Positions 1 to 8,204 of a stretch of DNA of 64,000 bases are shown here, in pieces. Source of the stretch: Actinoplanes ianthinogenes (GTDB lineage: Bacteria > Actinomycetota > Actinomycetes > Mycobacteriales > Micromonosporaceae); NCBI RefSeq assembly GCF_018324205.1, contig NZ_AP023356.1:7756501-7820500 (forward strand), written 5' to 3'. The notes beneath the pieces are model-generated. The model searched no databases, was not told the DNA's origin, and was given only the letters and a program-made list of their open reading frames with translations. Numbering within the stretch: the stretch's first letter is position 1; the number at the start of each line of letters is the position of its first letter. Both the position numbers and the translations under genes were made by a program.

Positions 1-485
1 GCCCCGATGGTCGGCACGTCGGTCGCGGCGCCGCCGGCCGGATCGATGATCACCACCGGCACGCGCAGCCGGTGCAGCTCGGTGTGCACCGGCTCGGCCA
101 CGTCGGAGGTCACGAAGACCACCCCGTCCGAGGCGCGGGCCCGCAGATTCTGCAGCCACTGGCGGGTCGCGGTGGTCCGCCGGTGCACCTGGGACACCAC
201 GGTGCCGACGCCGGCTGCGTGGGTGACGTCCTCCACGCCGCGGACCAGCTCCAGGGCCCACGGGCTGTCCAGGTCGTTGAAGACCAGGTCGATCAGGCGG
301 GCCCGGCCGGAGTGCCGAGAGTTGCGGGGCCGGTAGTCGTGCTCGCGCAGCAGTCGCTCGATCAGCTCACGGGTCTGCGGCGAGACGTCGGAGCGTCCGT
401 TGAGCACCCGGGAGACGGTCGGCACCGAGACGCCCGCGGCGTCAGCGATGGCCGCGATGGTGACGCGTTGCTTACCGGCAACCAT
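1..485 (-). CDS. LacI-family transcriptional regulator (N-terminal part, cut by window edge)
   Basis: DNA-binding repressor of the LacI/GalR family, usually controlling a sugar operon. The reverse-strand ATG at 485 opens with a LacI helix-turn-helix (VTIAAIADAAGVSVPTVSRV, residues about 7-26, then LNGRSDVSP), followed by the start of the periplasmic-binding-like sensor domain (IDLVFNDLDSPWALELVRGV). About 161 residues are inside the window; the C-terminal half lies beyond position 1, so it is partial rather than broken. Upstream, at 613-694, are three palindromic sites of the type LacI proteins bind, so autoregulation is likely. The sugar ligand cannot be told from this fragment. Confidence 0.88.
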   Translation of the reverse strand, partial: MVAGKQRVTIAAIADAAGVSVPTVSRVLNGRSDVSPQTRELIERLLREHDYRPRNSRHSGRARLIDLVFNDLDSPWALELVRGVEDVTHAAGVGTVVSQVHRRTTATRQWLQNLRARASDGVVFVTSDVAEPVHTELHRLRVPVVIIDPAGGAATDVPTIG

Positions 486-993
486 GGGCGCGCACTCCTT
501 ACCCGCCGGGGTGCAGCGTTTTCGGACTGCGATGTCTGCAACTTCCGGGCCCGGCACCGAAATCATGCCATGCCTCAGTGATAGTTCAACACGCTGGAAA
601 CCACCCATTTTCGGTTAACCGGTTAAGCGTGTCCTGCGGTTTTGCGGTGGGAGCGCTTCCGACGGGAACTCCGAAACTTCCGGAGAGCGCTTCCACGAAC
701 AGGTCAACGACAGGCCTGCCCAGGTCAGCGCAAGGTTGCCGGTTGCAGCGCTGTATCGAAGTACGGCACAAGCCGAGGTGGCCGTTCAGCGAACGGCCGG
801 TGACGCAGCTCATGATCGGCTGAGCCGCCTTCGGTGGGGAGCCGGGCGCACCCGGCTCCCCACCGGCCGGGAGAGCGGCTCGGAAGCCGCTGGAGAGCCG
901 TCCGGAGCCGCTCGGGAGAGCCGCCCGGGGCCGCTCGGGAGAGCCGTCCGGGGCCGCTCGGGAGAGCCGTCCGGAGCCGCTCAGGGGAGTCGC
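486..993. other. Intergenic region without a gene
   Basis: About 500 bp between the LacI start and the 3' end of the oxidoreductase at 994. It holds the operator cluster (613-694) and a 23-bp tandem repeat (887-1000). I see no credible coding region; long open frames here lack a ribosome site and arise from the GC-rich sequence. Confidence 0.6.
613..694. promoter_or_regulatory. Cluster of LacI-type operators upstream of the LacI gene
   Basis: Three palindromes lie upstream of the reverse-strand LacI gene. TTAACCGGTTAA (615-626) is a perfect 12-bp palindrome. GAGCGCTTCC occurs at 651-660 and again at 685-694; the cores AGCGCT are 34 bp apart (about three helical turns). GGGAGCGCT-type half sites resemble the CebR-like operators of actinobacterial sugar regulators (family knowledge). 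The regulator that binds each is inferred. Confidence 0.6.
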
Positions 994-1000
994 TCAGGAG
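887..1000. repeat. Imperfect 23-bp tandem repeat
   Basis: The phrase CCGCTCGGGAGAGCCGTCCG recurs with small changes. Copies of CCGCTC start at 908, 931, 954 and 977, giving an exact 23-bp period, with a degenerate copy before 908. The last copy runs into the 3' end of the oxidoreductase gene (stop at 994). Confidence 0.75.
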
Positions 1001-1875
1001 AACTGCGGGATGACCTCTTCGGCGAACGCGAGCAGCGGCTCGTGCTCATACGCCACCCGCGGGATGTAGGCGATCACGTAGTCCGCCCCGGCCTCGGCGA
1101 TCCGCTCCACCCGCGAGCGGATCGACGCGATCGACTCGCCCGGCTCCAGGTGCAGGCTGGTCGACTTGGCGATCCGGTCGTAATCGGTGCCCTGCTCGTC
1201 GCAGTGCCGGCGCAGCACGTCCAGCTTCTGCGTGATCAGCTCCGGGTCGCCGCCGCCCACGTTGCAGCCGTCCGCGTACTTCGCGACCAGCTTCAGCGTC
1301 ACCTTCTCGCCACCGCCGCCCAGCCACAGGTCCGGCTTGCGCTGCCCGGCGCCCTTCGGCTGGTTGATCGCCCCGTCGATCCGGTAGTGCTTGCCCTGAA
1401 AGACCGGCGTCTCCTCGGTCCACATCCGGTGCACGATCTCCACGGCCTCCCGGAACGCCCGCATCCGCTCCGGCACGTCCGCCCACTCGTAGCCGTAGGC
1501 CTTCCACTCGTGCTCGTACCACCCGGCGCCCAGCCCGGCATACAGCCGGCCGTGGCTGGCCACGTCCACGGTCGACGCGATCTTGGCGTACAGGGACGGC
1601 TGCCGGTACCCGTTGCACCCCACCATCTGTCCGATTTTGACCCGGCTGGTGTCCCGCGCCAGCGTCGCGCTCACCGTCCACGCCTCGAACGTGGTGTTGA
1701 TCGTCGGCTCCGGCACGGTGTGGAAGTGGTCGTACACCCACACCGAATCCCAGGGCCCCGCGTCGGCCAGCTTGGCCACGGCGGTCATCGCCTCGTACTG
1801 CTCGACCGGATCGTCGATCTCGACCAGGTCCATCCGCCAGCCCTGCGGCACGAAAATGCCGAACTTGATGCTCAT
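994..1875 (-). CDS. LLM-class F420-dependent oxidoreductase
   Basis: A 293-residue TIM-barrel enzyme of the bacterial luciferase-like superfamily that probably uses cofactor F420. The N-terminus MSIKFGIFVPQGWRMDLVEI, the DSVWVYDHFHT segment (about residues 43-53) and GRLYAGLGAGWYEHEWKAYG (about 109-128) are typical of the actinobacterial F420 subfamily. Full length; ATG at 1875. Substrate unknown. The gene stands alone, with the paralogous membrane-protein pair upstream on the same strand (70 bp gap). The 3' end lies in the 23-bp repeat. Confidence 0.9.
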   Translation of the reverse strand: MSIKFGIFVPQGWRMDLVEIDDPVEQYEAMTAVAKLADAGPWDSVWVYDHFHTVPEPTINTTFEAWTVSATLARDTSRVKIGQMVGCNGYRQPSLYAKIASTVDVASHGRLYAGLGAGWYEHEWKAYGYEWADVPERMRAFREAVEIVHRMWTEETPVFQGKHYRIDGAINQPKGAGQRKPDLWLGGGGEKVTLKLVAKYADGCNVGGGDPELITQKLDVLRRHCDEQGTDYDRIAKSTSLHLEPGESIASIRSRVERIAEAGADYVIAYIPRVAYEHEPLLAFAEEVIPQFS

Positions 1876-1945
1876 GCAAACAACCTACCGACCCCGACAA
1901 GATCAAAATTCCTTACCGTACGCCCGGAGCACCATCCCGCTGCCC

Positions 1946-3307
1946 TCAGCGCAGGCGGCGGCGGAGACCGTCGATCGGGCCCCGGGGCGCCGGCTCCGGC
2001 AGGAGCGCCCGCAGTTCGGCATCGGTGGCGGGACGGGCGGCGAGGACCGCGTCCCGGAGGCGGGACCGGTCCACGGCGAGGCCGCCGTGGACCTCGACGA
2101 GGTGGGGCGAGCGCTGCTGCACGTAGGCGTGCCAGCCCCGCGCCCGCTGATAGATCAGCCCGTCCGGCTCCGTGGTGCACGTGTAGTCCAGGGGGCAGAC
2201 GGACGGCGCGGTGACCGAGCGGACCTGGAGGCCGATCATCGCGTCCTCGATGCCGCTGATGCCGTCGGCGGGCTCGTAGGTGGCGCCACGCTCGCTGAAG
2301 CCCTGCAAGCGGTAACCGGTCGCCGGCGCGACGAACGGCATGTCGCCCGCGGCCGGGTGGACCCTGAGCTCGGCGGCGCTCGCCGGCCGGGCGGCGCGGA
2401 CGGCCGCCCGCAGCGTGGCCCGGTCCACCGTGTCGACGCCCTCCACGGTGATCAGCGTGGCCCCGGCGCGGCGCAGGTAGCCGTGGCTCCCGCCGCTGTC
2501 GGACGTCAGGTGGAGCAGGCCGCCGGGCTCCGCCGCGCACGTGCCGACGGTGGTGGTGAACGCGCCGGACCGCGTCGCGTACCCGGCGGTGCCGGCGCAG
2601 GTCCACGGGTGGCCGGCCGGCTCGAACGGCTGCGTGTGGACGGTGTAGAAGCGCACCGGCGGGATCAGCGCCGGGTCGACCGGCTCGAACTCGCCGCCGC
2701 CGGCCCACGGGCCGTAGGCCACCGCGCCCACCGGGCGGTATCCGGGGATCTGGACGGCCCAGAACTCGTCGCGCTGCTTGCCGGCGTGCGCGAGCCGTTC
2801 GGTCAGGTCGTCCGGCGCGGACGCGCGCAGTCCCAGCAGGCCCGCCGCGGCCAGCACGGTCAGCAGCACCGCGGCGGCGACCGGCACCGGCCACGGCCTC
2901 GCCAGCAGGCCGGCGATCAGCGCGAACGCCAGACCACCGAAGAGCAGGATGCCGAGGTCGCCGCGGGACAGGCCGAGTCCGGCGGCGTCGCTGACCCCCC
3001 AGCCCAGGCCCCAGAGCGCCGCGCCGAGCCCGGCCACCAGCACGGCCCAGAGCATCAGCCGCCCGGTCGTCGCGCCCAGCCAGGTCGCCTCCCGGGTGAG
3101 CCGGGCGATCAGGAACAGCACGCCGACGTCGGCGGCCAGCACCACCGGCGCCAGCACCTGCGCGGCCGGGCCGCCGCCCCAGACGGCCGCGAGCAGGAAC
3201 CCGCCGCTCACCAGCGGTGCGATCGCCCCGAACAACCACACCGCGACCAGCTGCCCGGCGACCCGGGCACCCGGCCCGGCCACGGGCTCGTCGTCCATTC
3301 CCGACAT
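1946..3307 (-). CDS. Membrane protein with duplicated extracellular domain (paralogue of next gene)
   Basis: Unrecognised membrane protein of about 453 residues. The N-terminal third has about five hydrophobic segments (for example QLVAVWLFGAIAPLVSGGFL, and a last one near residues 150-170). The remaining two thirds are soluble and presumably outside. The soluble part has two copies of a domain ending in the signature VD-x3-L-x2-AV-x2-ARPA-x3-EL (ARPASAAEL and ARPATDAEL). The upstream gene encodes the same architecture with one copy. Start chosen at ATG 3307; GTG 3325 and ATG 3298 are also in frame. Probably an operon with 3348-4349. Function unknown. Confidence 0.75.
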   Translation of the reverse strand: MSGMDDEPVAGPGARVAGQLVAVWLFGAIAPLVSGGFLLAAVWGGGPAAQVLAPVVLAADVGVLFLIARLTREATWLGATTGRLMLWAVLVAGLGAALWGLGWGVSDAAGLGLSRGDLGILLFGGLAFALIAGLLARPWPVPVAAAVLLTVLAAAGLLGLRASAPDDLTERLAHAGKQRDEFWAVQIPGYRPVGAVAYGPWAGGGEFEPVDPALIPPVRFYTVHTQPFEPAGHPWTCAGTAGYATRSGAFTTTVGTCAAEPGGLLHLTSDSGGSHGYLRRAGATLITVEGVDTVDRATLRAAVRAARPASAAELRVHPAAGDMPFVAPATGYRLQGFSERGATYEPADGISGIEDAMIGLQVRSVTAPSVCPLDYTCTTEPDGLIYQRARGWHAYVQQRSPHLVEVHGGLAVDRSRLRDAVLAARPATDAELRALLPEPAPRGPIDGLRRRLR

Positions 3308-3347
3308 CCTGGCACCCGGGCGCACATCGGTGACCCGCGACGGTGTG

Positions 3348-4349
3348 TCAGGTGTGCCGGCGGAGCAGGCTGCGGAGGTGCTCGGTGAGGGTCACTCCGG
3401 GCGCCTCGGGCAGGTTGGCGACCAGCTCGGACTCGGTGGCCGGGCGGGACTGGTCGAGGGCCTGGACCAGGATCGTGCCGTCGACGCCGCGGTCGCCGGT
3501 GAGCCGCAGGTAGACCTCGCCGCGGCGGATCACCGCGGCCGGGCCGGCACCCGGCTCGAGGCGGGCCTGGCGGGCGTCCTCGTCCGCGTCCTCGCAGTCG
3601 AGCAGCTCGCAGGCCGCGTCCACCGGGGCGGCGACCAGGTGGAGGTGGCCGCCCGCGCCGGCCGGAGAGTACTCGTCGCCGCCGTCGCCCAGACCGAAGG
3701 TCTGCCGGTTGCGCCGGTAACCGGGCACGTCGACCACCCAGGCCTGGACCGGGAGCGCGTTGAGCCGGTCCACCCGGTGGTCGCCGTCGCTCGGGCCGTT
3801 GTCGCGCAGCGCCAGCAGGCCGGCGCCGGCCAGCGCCACCAGCACCAGGGCGGCCGGGGTGCGCAGCCACCAGCCGCGGGCCAGCAGCGCCGCGACCGGG
3901 ATGATCAGGGCGCCGCCGAGGAACACGGTGAGCCGGCCGTCGTGCATGAACGCCAGGCCGTGCGCGTCGGCCACCGCCCGGCCGGCCAGCCAGGTGAGCG
4001 CGCCGAGGCCGGCCACCAGCAGGGCCCAGATCAGCCGCCGGGCCGGGGTGGCGCCCAGCGGGGTGACCACCGGCGTGGCCCGCACCAGCAGGACGAGCAG
4101 GCCGAGGAAGACCAGCGCGGCCACCGCGAGCAGCGCCACGGTCGCCACCGTCGCGCCGGTGCCGCCGAGCTTGAAGCCGCGGGCCATGCCGGTCAGCACC
4201 AGTGGGACGCAGCCGCCCAGGATCCACAGCGAGAGGAACTGCCAGATCGTCTGCCCGGGCCGGGACGCGGCGGGATCCGTCCACCGTGGCGTGTCGCCCG
4301 GGGGAGCGGTACGGACGGCGGGCCGTGCGCTGTGACGGGGTGCGGACAT
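3348..4349 (-). CDS. Membrane protein, single-domain paralogue
   Basis: Unrecognised protein of about 333 residues with four to five hydrophobic N-terminal segments (FLSLWILGGCVPLVLTGMAR; ALLVAGLGALTWLAGRAV; VFLGGALIIPVAALLARGW) and a soluble C-terminal domain. That domain ends with SRPATESEL, matching the ARPATDAEL repeat of the downstream paralogue. The shared N-terminal phrase LGAT(P/T)xRLxxWAxLVAGLGA also shows common origin. Start at ATG 4349, with GTG 4355 possible. It ends about 40 bp before the paralogue starts, so the two are likely cotranscribed. No homologue of known function is recognised. Confidence 0.75.
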   Translation of the reverse strand: MSAPRHSARPAVRTAPPGDTPRWTDPAASRPGQTIWQFLSLWILGGCVPLVLTGMARGFKLGGTGATVATVALLAVAALVFLGLLVLLVRATPVVTPLGATPARRLIWALLVAGLGALTWLAGRAVADAHGLAFMHDGRLTVFLGGALIIPVAALLARGWWLRTPAALVLVALAGAGLLALRDNGPSDGDHRVDRLNALPVQAWVVDVPGYRRNRQTFGLGDGGDEYSPAGAGGHLHLVAAPVDAACELLDCEDADEDARQARLEPGAGPAAVIRRGEVYLRLTGDRGVDGTILVQALDQSRPATESELVANLPEAPGVTLTEHLRSLLRRHT

Positions 4350-4463
4350 CGACACAGGGTGGCATCACCATCGCCCGCCGTGGTGCCCCGTTCCGGGTCC
4401 GGAATTAGCACATGGGATGAACGAACGGCGGATGGCGGCCCCGGCGCGCGCCATCTGAGGAAG

Positions 4464-4490
4464 TTCTCCTACTGGTTTTGGAGAGATAAT
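4464..4490 (+). promoter_or_regulatory. Putative promoter/operator of the ROK-sulfatase operon
   Basis: A GATAAT hexamer (4485-4490) looks like a -10 box. Just upstream is an inverted repeat, TCTCC (4465-4469) and GGAGA (4480-4484) with an 11-bp spacer, where an autoregulating ROK repressor could bind. No good -35 box is visible. Inference from position and sequence only. Confidence 0.35.
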
Positions 4491-4538
4491 TCTGCCGGAT
4501 CGTTGACGGAAAAATTGGAGGCTGCCGACAATGGCCGC

Positions 4539-5705
4539 GTGTCCGGAACAGTTGGCGTCCACGCGCTGGTCAGACGCGCTCACGAGGAGCGCGTGCTGGC
4601 CATCCTTCGCGAGCACGGAACCCTGAGCCGGGCACAGATCGCGGCCCGCTCGGGCCTGTCCCGCACCACGCTCTCCGAGATCACCGGCGACCTGCTGGGC
4701 CGCGGGGCGATCGTGAAGGTGACCACCGACGCCCACCAGCGGGCCGGCAGCGGCCGCCCGGCCGAGCTGCTCGCCCTCGATCCGCGCTCCGGCCAGTTCC
4801 TCGGCGTCGACCTCGGGCACACCCGGGTGCGGGCCGTGGTCACCGACGCGGCCCACGAGATCATCGCGAGCGGGGTCACGCCGTACCCCGCGAGGACCTC
4901 GCTGCCGGCCCGGATCCGCGCCGCCCTCGGTCTGATCGACCGGCTCGGCCGGGAGCAGGGCCTCGGCCTCTCCGCGTTGCAGGCGGTCGGCGTCGGGGTG
5001 ACCGGGCCGTATCCGGCGGACACCGCCCGCGCTGACGTCTCCGCGGTGTTCCGGGAGCGGTTCGGCGCGCCGGTGCTGGTGGACAACAACACCCGGTTCG
5101 CGGCGCTGGCCGAGGCCGGCACCACCGCCGCGCGCGACGTGCTCTACATCCGGCTGGCCGCCGGGATCGGCGGCGGCCTGGTGGTCGGCGGGCGTCTGGT
5201 GGCCGGGGCCGGGGGAGCGGCCGGCGAGTTCGGGCACGTGCTCGCCGAGCCGGGCGGCGCGCCCTGCCGCTGCGGCAAGCGCGGCTGCCTGGAGACGGTC
5301 GCATCGGTCGGCCCGGCGCTGGCCGCGGCCGGCGTCGACGACCTGGACACACTGCGGGCCCGGCGGTTCGAGCCGCCGGTCGCGGCGGCCATGGACCGGG
5401 TCGGCACGGCGGTCGGGCAGGTGCTCGCGTCGGCCGCGCTGATCCTCGACCCGGAGCTGATCGTGATCGGCGGCAGCCTGCCGCGCGCGGTCCCGGCGAT
5501 CGTCGACCGGGCCGCCGAGGTGGTGGCGGCCGGACGGATCCCGGCCGGGCACGACGTCGCCGGGATCGGCCGGACCGGCGACGGCCCGCTGGTCCGGGCC
5601 GCGCGCCTGGGTGACGACGACGGGGCGCGCGGGGCGGTCGCCGCTCTCTACCGGCAGTCCCCGCTGCTGGCCGGATATGCGAATCTCGAACGGAGTACCC
5701 GATGA
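4539..5705 (+). CDS. ROK-family transcriptional regulator
   Basis: Repressor with an N-terminal winged helix-turn-helix (LREHGTLSRAQIAARSGLSR, about residues 20-39) and a C-terminal ROK sugar-kinase-like domain. The ROK zinc/signature region is visible as GEFGHVLAEPGGAPCRCGKR then GCLETVAS. About 388 residues, a normal ROK length. GTG 4539 was chosen; in-frame TTG at 4515 or 4503 would extend the start, and a GGAGG at 4517 fits none perfectly. The stop overlaps the next ATG by 4 nt, so it heads the ABC-sulfatase operon and probably regulates it. The inducer is unknown and could be a sulfated compound or sugar. Confidence 0.85.
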   Translation: MSGTVGVHALVRRAHEERVLAILREHGTLSRAQIAARSGLSRTTLSEITGDLLGRGAIVKVTTDAHQRAGSGRPAELLALDPRSGQFLGVDLGHTRVRAVVTDAAHEIIASGVTPYPARTSLPARIRAALGLIDRLGREQGLGLSALQAVGVGVTGPYPADTARADVSAVFRERFGAPVLVDNNTRFAALAEAGTTAARDVLYIRLAAGIGGGLVVGGRLVAGAGGAAGEFGHVLAEPGGAPCRCGKRGCLETVASVGPALAAAGVDDLDTLRARRFEPPVAAAMDRVGTAVGQVLASAALILDPELIVIGGSLPRAVPAIVDRAAEVVAAGRIPAGHDVAGIGRTGDGPLVRAARLGDDDGARGAVAALYRQSPLLAGYANLERSTR

Positions 5706-6505
5706 CCTTGGTACGCGCGGACACCAGGGTGACCGCCCCGCGGGCGCCGGGCAAGCGCCGGCCGGTCGTACCGAAAACGGTCTTGACCTTGATCTCGATC
5801 GTGGCCGGGGTGGGTGTCTGGTGGGGGCTGTCGCTGACCGGCCTGGACATCCCGGCGCCGGTGGTGGTGCTGAACCGGGCGATCGAGCTGATCGAGGACG
5901 GGACGCTCGGCGCCGACATCCTGGCGAGCCTGCGACGGGTGCTGATCGGATTCGGCCTCGGCGTCGGGCTGGCCGTGCCGATCGGTTTCCTGATGGGCTG
6001 GTACGCCCCGGTCCGCGCCCTGATCGAGCCGTGGATCCAGTTCTTCCGGACCATTCCGCCGTTGGCCCTGATCCCGCTCGCGATCGTGCTGATGGGCATC
6101 GAGGAGACCCCGAAGATCTTCGTGATCTTCCTGGCCGCGTTCCTGTCCTGTGTGATCGCCACCCTCCAGGGCGTGCTCACCGTGGATCGCACGCTGATCA
6201 ACGCGGCCCGGGTGCTGGGCGCCCGCGACCACACCATCCTCGCCCGCGTGGTGATCCCGGCGTCGTCGCCGTTCATCCTGGTCGGGATGCGGATCGGGCT
6301 GGGCTCGTCGTGGGCCACCCTGGTCGCCGCCGAGCTGATCGCGGCCCAGCAGGGCCTCGGTTACCGGATGCAGAGCGCGCAGCTCTACTACGACCTGCCG
6401 ACCATCTTCGTCGGGCTGCTCACCATCGGCGTGCTCGGCCTGCTGATGGACCGCGTCCTGCTGCTCGCCGAACGCCGCCTCACGTCCTGGCAGGAGACCC
6501 GATGA
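5702..6505 (+). CDS. ABC transporter permease, sulfonate/nitrate/taurine type
   Basis: Inner-membrane permease of the SsuC/TauC/NrtB family, 267 residues with about six membrane helices. The BPD_transp_1 coupling region is clear (LINAARVLGARDHTILARVV, about residues 165-184). The family motif FFRTIPPLALIPLAIVLMGI precedes EETPKIF. The ATG overlaps the ROK stop by 4 nt and the stop overlaps the ATPase start by 4 nt, so translation is coupled. With the ATPase and binding protein it forms a complete importer, probably for a sulfonate, a sulfate ester or a product of the sulfatase encoded downstream. Confidence 0.92.
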   Translation: MTLVRADTRVTAPRAPGKRRPVVPKTVLTLISIVAGVGVWWGLSLTGLDIPAPVVVLNRAIELIEDGTLGADILASLRRVLIGFGLGVGLAVPIGFLMGWYAPVRALIEPWIQFFRTIPPLALIPLAIVLMGIEETPKIFVIFLAAFLSCVIATLQGVLTVDRTLINAARVLGARDHTILARVVIPASSPFILVGMRIGLGSSWATLVAAELIAAQQGLGYRMQSAQLYYDLPTIFVGLLTIGVLGLLMDRVLLLAERRLTSWQETR

Positions 6506-7257
6506 TCACGCTGGAGCACGTCGGCAAGGTCTACCCGCCGAAGGACTTCGTCGCCCTGGGCGACGTCTCGCTGCGGATCGGGAACAACGAGTTCGTCACC
6601 GTCGTCGGACCGTCCGGTTGCGGCAAGACCACGCTGATGAACATCCTCGCCGGGCTGGAGACGCCGACCTCCGGGCGGGCGCTGGTCGGCGGCCGGCCGG
6701 TGGACGGGCCCGGCCCGGATCGCGGTGTGATCTTCCAGCAGTACGCCCTGTTCCCGTGGCTCACCGTCCGCAAGAACGTCGAGTTCGGCCTGCGCGAGAA
6801 GGGCGTCCCGGCGGCGGAGCGGAGGCGGATCGCCGACCACTTCATCGCGCTGGTCGGACTGACCGAGTTCGCCGACGCGCTGCCCAAGACGCTGTCCGGC
6901 GGGATGAAGCAGCGGGTGGCGATCGCCCGCGCCTACGCGGTCGACCCGTCGATCCTGCTGATGGACGAGCCGTTCGGCGCGGTCGACGCGCTGACCCGGG
7001 TCCGGCTCCAGGAGCAGCTGCTGGCCACCTGGAGCCGGGAGAAACGCACCGTCGTGTTCATCACCCACGACGTCGACGAGGCGGTCTTCCTGGCCAACCG
7101 GGTGGTCGTGATGGCCGCCCGGCCCGGCCGGATCGCCGAGATCGTCGACGTCGACCTGCCCTACCCCCGTACCGAAGAGATCCGTCTCAGCCCACAGTTC
7201 ACCGCTCTGCGCCATCGCGTGTGGAGCGCGGTCCATCACCAGGAGCTCGTACCGTGA
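6502..7257 (+). CDS. ABC transporter ATP-binding protein, SsuB/TauB type
   Basis: Cytoplasmic ATPase of about 251 residues that powers the permease at 5702-6505. Walker A is GPSGCGKTT (about residues 34-42), the Q-loop is FQQYALFPW, the signature is LSGGMKQRVAIARA, Walker B is ILLMDEPFGAVD and the H-loop is ITHDVDEA. All catalytic motifs are intact. ATG 6502 is inside the ATGA overlap with the permease stop; the stop overlaps the GTG of the binding protein. Confidence 0.93.
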   Translation: MITLEHVGKVYPPKDFVALGDVSLRIGNNEFVTVVGPSGCGKTTLMNILAGLETPTSGRALVGGRPVDGPGPDRGVIFQQYALFPWLTVRKNVEFGLREKGVPAAERRRIADHFIALVGLTEFADALPKTLSGGMKQRVAIARAYAVDPSILLMDEPFGAVDALTRVRLQEQLLATWSREKRTVVFITHDVDEAVFLANRVVVMAARPGRIAEIVDVDLPYPRTEEIRLSPQFTALRHRVWSAVHHQELVP

Positions 7258-8204
7258 AAAAGCTTGTCGCGGCCCTGTCCGCAGCGTCTCTGCTGTTCGT
7301 CGCCGCCTGCGGCGACGACGCCGCGGGCGAAAAATCATCAGAAAAAGTCACCTTTGGCTACATCGCCGACTACAACGGTACGAGCCTTCTGGCTGTCGCG
7401 CAGGACCAGAAGCTCTGGGCCAAGCAGGGTCTCGAGGTGAGCACCAAGGTGTTCACCAACGGTCCGCTGCAGGTGACCGCGATGAACGCCGGCGACCTCG
7501 ACTACGGCTACATCGGCCCGGGCGCGGTCTGGCTGCCCGCCTCCGGCAAGGCGAAGATCGTCGCGCTGAACTCGCTGGGCAACGCCGACCGGGTGATCGC
7601 GCGGGCCGGGATCACCGACCTGAGCCAGCTCAAGGGCAAGAAGGTGGGCGTCCCGGAGGGCACCTCGGGCGACATGATCCTCACCCTGGCGCTCCAGAAG
7701 GCCGGCCTGAAGAACTCCGACATCCAGCGCGTGCCGATGGACGCGGCCACCATCGTCTCGGCCTTCGGCGCCGGGCAGATCGACGCGGCCGGCATCTGGT
7801 ACCCGCTGCTCAACAACATCAAGGCGAAGAAGCCGGACCTGGTCGAGCTGGCCAAGGACGCCGACTTCGCGGACACCATGGCGTTTCCCACCGCGTTCAT
7901 CGGCAGCAACGCCGCGGCCGGTGACGCCGCCAGGACCGGCAAGGTGCTGGCCGTGCTGCACGAGGCGATGGCCTACCGGGCGGCGCACCCGGACGAGACG
8001 GCGCAACTGGTCGCCGCGCTGAACAAGCAACCGGTGGACGCGGTCAAGGCGGACGCGGCGAACAGCAAGATGCTGGACGGCTCGACCGACGACGCGACGG
8101 CGAAGAAGTGGCTCAGCGGGCTGGGCGAGTACTTCGTGACGGCCGGCAAGCTGCCGTCCAACCCGGACCCGGCCACCTACTACGTCGGGACCGCCGCGAA
8201 GTGA
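7254..8204 (+). CDS. ABC transporter substrate-binding lipoprotein (sulfonate/nitrate/taurine type)
   Basis: Secreted, lipid-anchored binding protein of 316 residues. The N-terminus is a lipoprotein signal (VKKLVAALSAASLLFVAACG) with the lipobox cysteine at about residue 19. The mature part is an SsuA/TauA-like two-lobe fold (YIADYNGTSLLAVAQDQKLW; DLSQLKGKKVGVPEGTSGDM). GTG 7254 overlaps the ATPase stop; the stop overlaps the sulfatase GTG. The ligand is not readable from sequence, but the neighbouring sulfatase/FGE suggests a sulfur-bearing organic compound. Confidence 0.92.
   Translation: MKKLVAALSAASLLFVAACGDDAAGEKSSEKVTFGYIADYNGTSLLAVAQDQKLWAKQGLEVSTKVFTNGPLQVTAMNAGDLDYGYIGPGAVWLPASGKAKIVALNSLGNADRVIARAGITDLSQLKGKKVGVPEGTSGDMILTLALQKAGLKNSDIQRVPMDAATIVSAFGAGQIDAAGIWYPLLNNIKAKKPDLVELAKDADFADTMAFPTAFIGSNAAAGDAARTGKVLAVLHEAMAYRAAHPDETAQLVAALNKQPVDAVKADAANSKMLDGSTDDATAKKWLSGLGEYFVTAGKLPSNPDPATYYVGTAAK

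Noticed and set aside
2778..4538. Long N-terminal extension of the ROK regulator frame
   Set aside because: It is antisense to the two membrane-protein genes, low in complexity, and the ROK domain starts near 4539.
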